This document shows, piece after piece, positions 35,180 to 41,587 of a stretch of DNA of 41,587 bases. Numbering within the stretch: the stretch's first letter is position 1; every line of letters begins with the position of its first letter. The stretch spans positions 1 through 41,587 of the forward strand of contig SHNC01000117.1 in assembly GCA_004295105.1 (NCBI GenBank). The letters run 5' to 3'. Position numbers and translations under genes: made by a program. Below the pieces are notes generated by a model. That model was not told the DNA's origin and ran no database searches. It saw only the letters and a program-made list of their open reading frames with translations. This DNA comes from Betaproteobacteria bacterium (GTDB taxonomy: Bacteria > Pseudomonadota > Gammaproteobacteria > Burkholderiales > Rhodocyclaceae).

Positions 35180-35800
35180 ATGATCACCCTCCACACCTGG
35201 GGCACGCCCAACGGCCACAAGATTTCGATCGCCCTGGAGGAACTCGGCCTCGAATACGAGGTGCGCAAGGTCAACATCACGCGCGACGAGCAGTTCGACC
35301 CGGCTTTCCTCGCCCTCAACCCCAACAACAAGATTCCGGTGATCGTCGACAGCGACGGTCCCGACGGCCAACCGATCACGATCTTCGAGTCCGGCGCGAT
35401 CCTGATCTACCTCGCCGAGAAGACCGGGCGCCTGCTGCCGCACGACGCCCGCGCGCGCCATGAGACGCTGCAGTGGGTGATGTTCCAGATGGGCAGCATC
35501 GGCCCGATGCTGGGCCAGGCACACCATTTCCTGCGCTTCGCCCCCGACGTCATTTCGTACGCCATCGATCGCTACTCGAAGGAGGCCACCCGCCTGTACG
35601 GCGTGCTGAATGGCCGCCTGCGCGGCCGCGACTGGCTGGCGGGGCCGGACTACTCGATCGCCGACATCGCCACTTTCCCGTGGATCGCCCGCCACGAATG
35701 GCAGGGTATCGACCTCGCCCGCTACCCCGAAGTCAGGCGCTGGTTCGAAGCCATTGCCGCGCGTCCCGCGGTGCAGCGCGGCCTGGAGGTCCCCCGTTGA
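35180..35800 (+). CDS. YfcG-like glutathione S-transferase (disulfide-bond oxidoreductase type)
   Basis: A 206-residue GST: MITLHTWGTPNGHKISIALEELGLEYEV, NPNNKIPVIVDSDGPDG, FESGAILIYLAEKTG, then the helical domain with VMFQMGSIGPMLGQAHHF and YSIADIATFPWI. The TPNGHKI start with Thr/Asn instead of Cys is that of the Nu-class YfcG/YghU group, which reduce disulfides with glutathione. This is different from the GST encoded 2 kb upstream. Stop and next start overlap as TTGA. Confidence 0.9.
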   Translation: MITLHTWGTPNGHKISIALEELGLEYEVRKVNITRDEQFDPAFLALNPNNKIPVIVDSDGPDGQPITIFESGAILIYLAEKTGRLLPHDARARHETLQWVMFQMGSIGPMLGQAHHFLRFAPDVISYAIDRYSKEATRLYGVLNGRLRGRDWLAGPDYSIADIATFPWIARHEWQGIDLARYPEVRRWFEAIAARPAVQRGLEVPR

Positions 35801-36600
35801 ATACCAACCGCTTCGGCGAGCTCGAGGTGCTGTGCCGCGCTCCGGCACGCATGACGCATGATCACCCCCTGCTGTTCATCCATGGCGCCTACGTGTCGGC
35901 GTGGTGCTGGGACGAGCATTTCCTGCCCTGGTTCGCCGAACGTGGATGGGCAGCCTATGCGCTGTCGCTTTCCGGCCATGGCGCGAGCCGCCGGCGCGAC
36001 CACCTCGACTCCTACTCCCTCGACGACTACGTGCGCGACGTCGCCGAGGTGGCGGCACGCCTCCCCGCCCCACCCATCCTCGTCGGCCATTCCATGGGCG
36101 GCATGGTGGTGCAGAAATACCTCGAGCACCACGACGCACCGGCCATCGTGCTGATGGCCGCGGTGCCGCCGCAGGGCTTGATGGGCTCGGCCGTCGGCCT
36201 GATGTTCAAGAAGCCGACCCTGCTGGCCGACCTCAACAACATCATGAACGGCACCGACGTCGACATCCGCAGCCTGCAGGAGGCGCTGTTCCACCAGCCG
36301 GTCACCCCGTCGGCGCTGCGCCGCTACTATCATCTGAGCCAGCCCGAATCGCACCGTGCGCTGTGGGACATGACGCTGTTCAACCTTCCGCAGCCCACGC
36401 GCATGCACCGCCCGCCGATGCTGATCCTGGGCGCGCAGCACGATCACCTCATCCCCCCCGACCAGGTCCATATGACCGCCGCCACCTACGGCAGGCAGGC
36501 GGAGATCTTCGCTGGCATCGGCCACGGCATGATGCTCGAGCAGGACTGGGAAACGGTCGCCGCGCGCATCGCCGGCTGGCTTACCGAGCGCGATCTCTGA
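35797..36600 (+). CDS. Alpha/beta hydrolase
   Basis: A 267-residue hydrolase. Oxyanion region LLFIHGAYVSAWCWDEHF, nucleophile elbow VGHSMGGMV (Ser99), acid Asp in GAQHDHLIPP and His in GIGHGMMLEQ complete the triad. It resembles lysophospholipase/esterase-type proteins, substrate unknown. The start is a TTG that overlaps the stop of the preceding gene; GGAGGT six bases upstream decides it over the internal ATG at 35851. The pair is therefore probably co-translated. Confidence 0.88.
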   Translation: MNTNRFGELEVLCRAPARMTHDHPLLFIHGAYVSAWCWDEHFLPWFAERGWAAYALSLSGHGASRRRDHLDSYSLDDYVRDVAEVAARLPAPPILVGHSMGGMVVQKYLEHHDAPAIVLMAAVPPQGLMGSAVGLMFKKPTLLADLNNIMNGTDVDIRSLQEALFHQPVTPSALRRYYHLSQPESHRALWDMTLFNLPQPTRMHRPPMLILGAQHDHLIPPDQVHMTAATYGRQAEIFAGIGHGMMLEQDWETVAARIAGWLTERDL

Positions 36601-36630
36601 CCGACACGCCCCCGGGCCGGGCCGCTCGGG

Positions 36631-36654
36631 GAAAACCCGCATTCGTGCGTTTTC
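36631..36654 (+). terminator. UUCG-loop hairpin terminator after the hydrolase gene
   Basis: An A-tract side GAAAAC (36631-36636) pairs with GTTTTC (36649-36654) around a short GCA/TGC stem capped by TTCG, with two bulged bases. The TTTT on the 3' side suits intrinsic termination. It lies 31 bp after the stop codon. Confidence 0.6.
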
Positions 36655-36698
36655 ACCTGGAAAGCGCCGAATGAGTTCTCCATGATGGAATCAGGGGC

Positions 36699-36713
36699 GC
36701 ACCAAAGCGGTGC
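36699..36713. promoter_or_regulatory. NtrC-like binding site upstream of a small orphan gene
   Basis: GCACCAAAGCGGTGC matches the NtrC dyad GCAC-N7-GTGC, in its extended form GCACC-N5-GGTGC. It is 126 bp before the small gene at 36839. A weak -24/-12-like TGGAAC...GC (36783-36797, GG and GC ten bases apart) lies between, placing the dyad near -100. The promoter match is poor, so nitrogen control is only suggested. Confidence 0.35.
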
Positions 36714-36838
36714 CACAAGCTGCGCGTTCCTGGCCTTGCATCTCGCCGGACCCGCCGAGCGGCATGCGCGATGCGGGCCCCGTGGAACCAGGAGCGCCGG
36801 ACGCGCCGGTGCGTGTCGGCGGGAAAGGGGTGATCGTC

Positions 36839-37036
36839 ATGAGCAAGAGCCCGGGCAGCGAGATCGAAACCTACGAGAACGAACGCTATGACGAGGAGGT
36901 GCTGAATGCCGGCTGGCTGCCGCCCGGCCTGATTCCGCATCTCGATGAACTCGTCCCGCCGCGGCACCCGCCGCGCAAGCCGCCGCCGGAGGACGTCGAC
37001 GCATTCCTGCAGGCGATCTATCGCAACCAGGAATGA
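36839..37036 (+). CDS. Small conserved-looking protein of unknown function
   Basis: A 65-residue hydrophilic protein, MSKSPGSEIETYENERYDEEV..., acidic in the first half and Pro-rich (VPPRHPPRKPPPED) in the second, ending in a short helix DVDAFLQAIYRNQE. No Cys, membrane segment or family I recognise. AAGGGG lies about nine bases before the ATG, and codon use looks coding. It ends 9 bp from the stop of the convergent methyltransferase gene. The in-frame extension to 36710 looks non-coding. Confidence 0.65.
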   Translation: MSKSPGSEIETYENERYDEEVLNAGWLPPGLIPHLDELVPPRHPPRKPPPEDVDAFLQAIYRNQE

Positions 37037-37045
37037 CTTCGCACC

Positions 37046-38221
37046 CTACAGCGTGTGCAAGCGGTCGCCGCGCGTGAATCCGAGCAGCGGTCCGGCGATG
37101 CCGCGGCTCACCGCCAGCACCTTGAACAGTTCGCCCATCTCCTGCGGTGCCGTCAGGCGCTGCACCGCGCGCGCGGCGCGGATGTAGTCGGCGCCCTCGC
37201 GCGGACCGCGCCGCTCCAGGCACTGCAGCACCCCGCAGTTGAACAGGAACTGTGCCTGGCTGGTATAGCCCTGCACATCGAGCCCGGCATCGAAGGCGGC
37301 CTCGGCCACCGCGGTGAAATCGACGAAGGCGGTGATGTCGTTGAGCCCCGGCCACAGGAAGGGATCGCCGTGCGCATGGTGGCGGTAATAGCACAGCAGC
37401 GTGCCGCTGGAACGCGAAGGCAGGTAGTACTCGGCGCGCGGGTAGCCATAGTCGATCAGCAGCAGCGCGCCCTGGCGCAGGCGGTCCGCCCATGCGGCGA
37501 CCCACGCACGGCCAGCCAGGTTCAGCTCGGAGACGTACTCGCCCTGCTGCGGCCGCGGCAGCTCGAGCGCGCGCGCGCCTTCGGCCACCGCGCCAGTGGC
37601 CGGCGTATCCGCCCAGCGCAGCGCCTTCACACCGACTGTATCGGGAGCGAACACCACGCCGCGTTCGAACAGCCCTTCCGGTCGCGACACCACCAGATGC
37701 ACCGGCATCACGTCGAGCACCTCGTTGGCGACCACCGCGCCGGCGAACGCGTTCGGCAATTCGTCCAGCCAGCTTACGCGCGCGGCCAGATGCGGCGCCT
37801 TCTGCGCCAGCGTGTCGAACTGGCGCTCGCGCAGTTCGCCCGACAACTCGAGGATGGCGTAATGCTCGGGCAGCGTACCGCGCTGCTCCAGTTCCAGCAG
37901 CAGGTCGGCGGCGAGCAGTCCAGTACCGGCACCCACCTCGATGACCTGCGGCGCGCTCGCCCGCATGACCTGCTCGACCTGCGCCGCGAGTGCCTGCCCG
38001 AACAGCGGCGTCAGCTCCGGCGCGGTGATGAAATCCCCACCCGGGCCGAACTTGCGCGCCCCCCCGCTGTAGTAGCCCAGGCCCGGTGCATAGAGGGCCA
38101 GCTCCATGTAGCGTGAGAACGGAATCCAGCCGCCGGCGCCGTCGATCTCGGTCTCGATGCGTTCGAGCAGGCGGGCGCTCTGGTCGAGCGCGTCGGGCGA
38201 CGGCGTGGGCAGCGATGACAT
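37046..38221 (-). CDS. SAM-dependent methyltransferase, MidA/NDUFAF7 family
   Basis: A 391-residue class I methyltransferase of the type that assembles complex I in mitochondria. Family motifs: FSRYMELALYAPGLGYYSGG, FITAPELTPLFGQALA, SAM loop IEVGAGTGLLAADLL, ILELSGELRERQ, VVANEVLDVMPVHLV and LIDYGYPRAEYY. Mitochondrial NDUFAF7 methylates an arginine of complex I subunit NDUFS2; the bacterial target is unproven. The start at 38221 gives the family length, but has no clear ribosome binding site; the frame remains open to 38356. Confidence 0.9.
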   Translation of the reverse strand: MSSLPTPSPDALDQSARLLERIETEIDGAGGWIPFSRYMELALYAPGLGYYSGGARKFGPGGDFITAPELTPLFGQALAAQVEQVMRASAPQVIEVGAGTGLLAADLLLELEQRGTLPEHYAILELSGELRERQFDTLAQKAPHLAARVSWLDELPNAFAGAVVANEVLDVMPVHLVVSRPEGLFERGVVFAPDTVGVKALRWADTPATGAVAEGARALELPRPQQGEYVSELNLAGRAWVAAWADRLRQGALLLIDYGYPRAEYYLPSRSSGTLLCYYRHHAHGDPFLWPGLNDITAFVDFTAVAEAAFDAGLDVQGYTSQAQFLFNCGVLQCLERRGPREGADYIRAARAVQRLTAPQEMGELFKVLAVSRGIAGPLLGFTRGDRLHTL

Positions 38222-38361
38222 GGCGGGAGACAGGGCAGTGAACGAGGCGGCATTGTACCGGCGCCAGGCGAAAGCCCGCGCGCAGCGGCGCAATGCCGCC
38301 GCGGACGCCGCCGGTCTGCGGGCCGGGGGCGCCGGGCGCCCGGAGCGCGGCGCCACGCACC

Positions 38362-38367
38362 TATAAT
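38362..38367 (+). promoter_or_regulatory. -10 element upstream of the TIR gene
   Basis: A perfect TATAAT with discriminator CCGGTC, 32 bp before the TIR gene ATG, predicts a short leader. No convincing -35 is seen. Confidence 0.45.
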
Positions 38368-38399
38368 CCGGTCCTGACGAGCCTCCTCACCCGCATTCC

Positions 38400-39521
38400 A
38401 TGAAAGTGTTCCTCAGTTGGTCGGGCGATGCCAGCCGCGAAATCGCCGAGCTGCTGCGCGCGCGCCTGCCGCGCCTGCTGCCCGGCGTCGAGCCCTTCCT
38501 GTCCAACCGCGACATTCCGGCCGGCAAGGATTGGACCCGGGTGCTCGCCGCGAAGCTGCGCGAAAGCCGCTTCGCGATCGCGTGCCTGACCCCCGAGAAC
38601 GTCGGCGACCCGACGTCCGGCAGTGGCGGCAGCGAATGGCTGCTGTACGAGGCCGGCGCCCTGACCCAGCACAGCTCGCAGTGCCTGTGCGCACTGCTGA
38701 CCGGCGGTCTGCGCCCGGAAGACGTGCCCAGACCCTTGTCGCGGTTCCAGCACCGCTGCTTTTCCGGTGGCGACTTCGCGCAACTGGTGAAGGACATCGG
38801 CGGCATGCTGAAGACGCCGCCGGCGGAGGCCGAGCTCGAACGGGCGGCGGCGGACGCCTGGCCCGAGATCGTCGCCGAGTACGACCGGATCCGCGCCGCG
38901 CACCCGCTGCCCGCGCGCCCGCGCCGACTCGAGACCACCTTCGAGCGCCGGGTGTTGCGCCTGCCGCTTGCGGCCGCGCTGCTGAAGGAACTCGGCGCGA
39001 TGGTCGAGGACATCCGGCAACAGTGTGTCGAGTTCGTCCGAAGCCGGACTTCCGCCCCGAAGATCCTCGACGATCACGTCCGCGCCAACGTCTTCCTGCC
39101 CGAGTACGACACGGCGGGAAATCCCGGCCAGGCGTTCCGGCTGTACATGGAGGCACGCCTCGTTCGCCAGATGAACCGCCCGGAGGAGTTCTCCGTCCGC
39201 TTTGCGCCGCGCCAGGGCGTCACCGCGACGGTGTTCGACGAGTGCCAGCAGCGCATCATCGGGATCCGGGAATTCCAGCTCACCGACGAACTGCGCAGCG
39301 CCATCCATCCCGAGCTGAAATGGATTGTCTCGACCCCGGTGATGAGCCGCGACGGCAGCGCGCTGGCGGTACTGAACATCGACATCCTGTCGTACGACAT
39401 CGACAAGGAAGCGGTGCTCGAACCGATGGGCAAACTCATCACGCGGGAACTCGAAGGCGTGCAACGCCGTCTCGACGATCAGCCCCGGGTGCTGATCCGG
39501 ATCCAGTATGGCGAGCTGTAA
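38400..39521 (+). CDS. TIR-domain protein with a GAF-like C-terminal half
   Basis: A 373-residue soluble protein. Residues 1-140 are a bacterial TIR domain: box 1 KVFLSWSGDASREIA, FLSNRDIPAGKDWTRVL, then SEWLLYEAGAL with Glu84 in the position of the NADase glutamate. A linker helix region (about 150-215) leads to a C-terminal part (about 215-360) whose VSTPVMSRDGSALAVLNID pattern resembles a GAF sensory domain. TIR domains of this kind hydrolyse or cyclise NAD in anti-phage and stress systems; whether this one does is unknown. It lies alone between the methyltransferase and cdd, with its own promoter. There are no mobile-element signs. Confidence 0.8.
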   Translation: MKVFLSWSGDASREIAELLRARLPRLLPGVEPFLSNRDIPAGKDWTRVLAAKLRESRFAIACLTPENVGDPTSGSGGSEWLLYEAGALTQHSSQCLCALLTGGLRPEDVPRPLSRFQHRCFSGGDFAQLVKDIGGMLKTPPAEAELERAAADAWPEIVAEYDRIRAAHPLPARPRRLETTFERRVLRLPLAAALLKELGAMVEDIRQQCVEFVRSRTSAPKILDDHVRANVFLPEYDTAGNPGQAFRLYMEARLVRQMNRPEEFSVRFAPRQGVTATVFDECQQRIIGIREFQLTDELRSAIHPELKWIVSTPVMSRDGSALAVLNIDILSYDIDKEAVLEPMGKLITRELEGVQRRLDDQPRVLIRIQYGEL

Positions 39522-39620
39522 GGAGAACCGCGCGCTGCATCGCGCCTGGACCTTGCGCGCGCCCGCCGCGGCCGCCCATCCTTGCGCCCGCCGCACCCGT
39601 TGCTCAGCGAGACACGACCG

Positions 39621-40568
39621 ATGCCCGACCGCATGATCGCCTTCGAACGCGCCCTTGCCGGCTTCCCCGCCGAGGCCGCGGCCCTGCTGCGCGCCGTGCC
39701 GAGCCGTGGCGGCGCGATCCCGGCCGCTGAAGCGGGGCAACTCGGCGAGTGGCTCGGCATGGAGCGCCATGCGCTCATGGTGGCGCTGCTGCCGCTCGCC
39801 ACCGCCTTCGCCCACACGCCCATTTCAGGCTTTGCGGTCGGTGCCGTGGCGGCCGGGCACATCGGGCCGGACCGTCTGGCGGCGCTCTATCTCGGCGCCA
39901 ACTTCGAGTTCGCCGGGGAATCCACCGCTCTGTCGGTGCACGCCGAACAGGCTGCCGCGGCCAATGCCTGGCTCGCGGGCGAGACCGGCCTGTCGGCCAT
40001 GGCCGCGTCGTCCATTCCCTGCGGACACTGCCGCCAGTTCCTGTACGAGCTCGAGGGCGCGCGATCGCTCGACGTCCTGCTCCTGCGCGGCGGCTCGGCC
40101 AGGCCCCGATCGACGACGCTGGCCGAGCTGCTGCCCGACGCCTTCGGGCCGCAGGATCTCGGCATCGCCACCGGCTTCATGGCCAGCCGCGGCGACGGGC
40201 CCCGCCTCGCCCTCGACGGGCCTCACGACGCGGTGCACCTTGCCGCACTGCAGGCTGCCCGCGCCAGTTACGCGCCTTACACCGGCGCCTTCGCCGGCTG
40301 TGCCCTGCAATGCGCCGACGGCGCGATCCTCGTCGGACGCACGATCGAAAACGCAGCGCACAACCCCGGACTGGCGGCGGTGCAGGTGATGTTCTCCCGC
40401 TTCAACACGAGCCCGCTGCGCGGCCAGTTCGAGGCGGTCCGCCGCATCGTGCTCGTCGAGCGCGCCACCACGAACACCCAGGCCGCGCTCACCGAACGCT
40501 GCGCGCGCGCGCTGGCACCGCAGGCAGCCTTCGACTACTGCCGCGCCGACCTGTCCCCCACCGACTGA
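39621..40568 (+). CDS. cdd: Cytidine deaminase, two-domain E. coli-type
   Basis: A 315-residue deaminase of the long, dimeric kind. The catalytic domain has SVHAEQAAAANAW (zinc ligand and general base His107-Ala-Glu109) and IPCGHCRQFLYEL (Cys134, Cys137). The second half (about 190-310) repeats the fold without the zinc motif (YAPYTGAFAGCALQCADG), as in E. coli Cdd. It deaminates cytidine and deoxycytidine in pyrimidine salvage. The start ATG 39621 gives the family N-terminus; a TTG 13 codons earlier is in frame. Confidence 0.93.
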   Translation: MPDRMIAFERALAGFPAEAAALLRAVPSRGGAIPAAEAGQLGEWLGMERHALMVALLPLATAFAHTPISGFAVGAVAAGHIGPDRLAALYLGANFEFAGESTALSVHAEQAAAANAWLAGETGLSAMAASSIPCGHCRQFLYELEGARSLDVLLLRGGSARPRSTTLAELLPDAFGPQDLGIATGFMASRGDGPRLALDGPHDAVHLAALQAARASYAPYTGAFAGCALQCADGAILVGRTIENAAHNPGLAAVQVMFSRFNTSPLRGQFEAVRRIVLVERATTNTQAALTERCARALAPQAAFDYCRADLSPTD

Positions 40569-40589
40569 ACCCATCGCTCCGTGCCCGAC

Positions 40590-41339
40590 ATGAACGCCCC
40601 GGCCCACGCTCCCGTCATCCTCGTCACCGGCGCCGCACGCCGCGTCGGTGCAGAAATCGCGCGCACCCTCCATGGCGCAGGCGCATGCGTCGCCCTGCAT
40701 TACCGCCACAGCGCGCAAGAGGCCGAGCGGCTGGCGGCGGCGCTCGTCGCCGAACGCCCCGGCTCGGCCTGCAGCGTGGGCGGCGACCTCGGCGAGGACG
40801 GCGTGCCCGAACGCGTGGCCGCGACCGTGCTGGAGCGCTTCGGCCGCGTCGACGGCCTCGTCAACAACGCCTCCAGTTTTTTTCCCACCGAGGTCGGCCA
40901 CATCGACCGCGCCGCATGGGACGACCTCATCGGCTCCAACCTGAAGGGGCCGCTGTTCCTCAGCCAGGCGCTGGCCCCGGCGCTGCGGGCCGCGCGCGGC
41001 GCGATCGTGAACATCGTCGACATCCACGCCGAACAGCCGCTCAGGCACTATCTGCTGTATTCGGTCGCCAAGTCGGGGCTGGCCGGGCTGACGCGTGCGC
41101 TGGCGCTCGAACTGGCACCGGAGGTACGCGTGAACGGCGTGTCGCCGGGCCCGATCGACTGGCCCGAAGACGGTCAGTTTCCGCCCGCCGAGCGCGCGCG
41201 CATCATCGCCCACACCCTGTTGCAGCGCACCGGGAGCCCCGCCGACATCGCGCGCACGGTGCGCTTCCTGCTGCTGGACGCGCCCTACGTCACCGGCCAG
41301 ATCCTCGCCGTGGACGGTGGCCGCAGCATCCACCTGTAA
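40590..41339 (+). CDS. folM: Short-chain dehydrogenase, pteridine reductase / FolM-like
   Basis: A 249-residue SDR: cofactor motif VTGAARRVGAEIARTLHGAG with the Arg-Arg typical of NADPH-dependent pteridine reductases, LVNNASSFFPTEVG, YSVAKSGLAGLTRALALEL (Tyr-x-x-x-Lys), VSPGPIDWPE and a C-terminal VDGGRSIHL. FolM reduces dihydromonapterin or dihydrofolate. ATG 40590 is used; a GTG three codons upstream is in frame. ttcA starts 57 bp further with its own promoter. Confidence 0.85.
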   Translation: MNAPAHAPVILVTGAARRVGAEIARTLHGAGACVALHYRHSAQEAERLAAALVAERPGSACSVGGDLGEDGVPERVAATVLERFGRVDGLVNNASSFFPTEVGHIDRAAWDDLIGSNLKGPLFLSQALAPALRAARGAIVNIVDIHAEQPLRHYLLYSVAKSGLAGLTRALALELAPEVRVNGVSPGPIDWPEDGQFPPAERARIIAHTLLQRTGSPADIARTVRFLLLDAPYVTGQILAVDGGRSIHL

Positions 41340-41360
41340 GGTGGTGAAGCACGGTAAGTG

Positions 41361-41366
41361 TATAAT
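41361..41366 (+). promoter_or_regulatory. -10 element upstream of ttcA
   Basis: TATAAT followed by TCGGCGCC, 31 bp before the ttcA start. No clear -35 was found. Confidence 0.45.
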
Positions 41367-41396
41367 TCGGCGCCATTTTCCAGACCGAGCCCAGCC

Positions 41397-41587
41397 GTGA
41401 CCGCCGCCCTCGCCTCCACCCCGCCTGCCGAGATCGCCGCCGGCAACCGCCATTCCAACACCTTCCTGCGCCTGAAGAAGAAGCTCGAGCGCAGCGTAGG
41501 CGAGGCGATCGCCGACCACAACATGATCGGCGACGGCGACACCGTGCTGGTGTGCGTGTCGGGCGGCAAGGACTCCTATACGCTGCT
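41397..41587 (+). CDS. ttcA: tRNA 2-thiocytidine synthetase TtcA, N-terminal part (runs off the window)
   Basis: The frame opens with GTG at 41397 and continues to the window edge (63 residues). It reads ...[18 protein letters not shown], then [17 protein letters not shown] with the PP-loop SGGKDS, matching TtcA rather than TilS by its start. TtcA thiolates cytidine 32 of several tRNAs using an iron-sulfur cluster. No ATG is available before the conserved region, so GTG is the start. Confidence 0.9.
   Translation, partial: MTAALASTPPAEIAAGNRHSNTFLRLKKKLERSVGEAIADHNMIGDGDTVLVCVSGGKDSYTL

Noticed and set aside
33192-35800. The two GST genes as a recent tandem duplication
   Set aside because: Their active-site starts (KNYSSWS versus TPNGHKI) and C-terminal domains belong to different GST groups.
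38400-40568. TIR protein plus cytidine deaminase as a two-gene defence system
   Set aside because: The deaminase has the full two-domain architecture of housekeeping E. coli-type Cdd, lies 99 bp away and is followed by other housekeeping genes.

Overview
The window is very GC-rich (roughly two thirds G+C or more by eye) and almost fully coding. Gene content points to a betaproteobacterium of the Rhodocyclales (Thauera/Azoarcus/Zoogloea-like): an argS-SPOR-dsbA block, a rpoN-hpf-ptsN-hprK block, a PEP-CTERM protein, ubiUVT for anaerobic ubiquinone synthesis, and a ZnuD-type receptor. The assignment is inferred from protein content. No rRNA, tRNA, CRISPR array, insertion sequence or phage gene was seen.

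Layout. 1-1902 (minus): type II secretion genes gspG-gspF-gspE, the last cut by the window edge. 2031-3151: a PEP-CTERM protein behind a sigma-54-type promoter. 3182-5208 (minus): a secreted subtilisin-like protease whose leader carries a recognisable cyclic-di-GMP-I (GEMM) riboswitch. 5333-8977 (minus): PilZ protein, dsbA, SPOR protein and argS. 9092-11748: a probable metal-regulated operon, a small Cys/His protein and znuD. 11888-13417: ubiB. 13542-17352: a fused arginase-ornithine aminotransferase and a sodium/solute symporter. 17362-20165: ubiU, ubiV and ubiT behind a long palindrome holding an FNR-type site. 20298-22262: thiL, pgpA, pncC. 22292-27992: recA, recX, lptB, rpoN, hpf, ptsN, hprK. 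28062-33151: ilvA, a convergent 5-formyl-THF cyclo-ligase, a lytic transglycosylase and an NAD(P)-binding protein. 33192-36600: two GST-family proteins, cca and an alpha/beta hydrolase. 36839-41587: a 65-residue orphan, a MidA/NDUFAF7-type methyltransferase, a TIR-domain protein, cdd, folM-like and the start of ttcA.

How the parts may work together. The first 6 kb looks like a surface and matrix neighbourhood responding to c-di-GMP and sigma-54: secretion machinery, an exosortase substrate, a riboswitch-controlled extracellular protease and a PilZ receptor. The ubiquinone genes cover both the O2-dependent (ubiB) and O2-independent (ubiUVT) routes, the latter with a promoter geometry expected for FNR activation, which suits a denitrifying facultative anaerobe. 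The rpoN block supplies the sigma factor that the PEP-CTERM promoter would need.

Items most worth a second look are the riboswitch-protease unit, the single-chain arginase-aminotransferase, the palindromic FNR-type ubiU promoter, the sigma-54 PEP-CTERM promoter and the TIR protein with a GAF-like C-terminal half. All family calls come from reading motifs and overall sequence resemblance; no database search was run.
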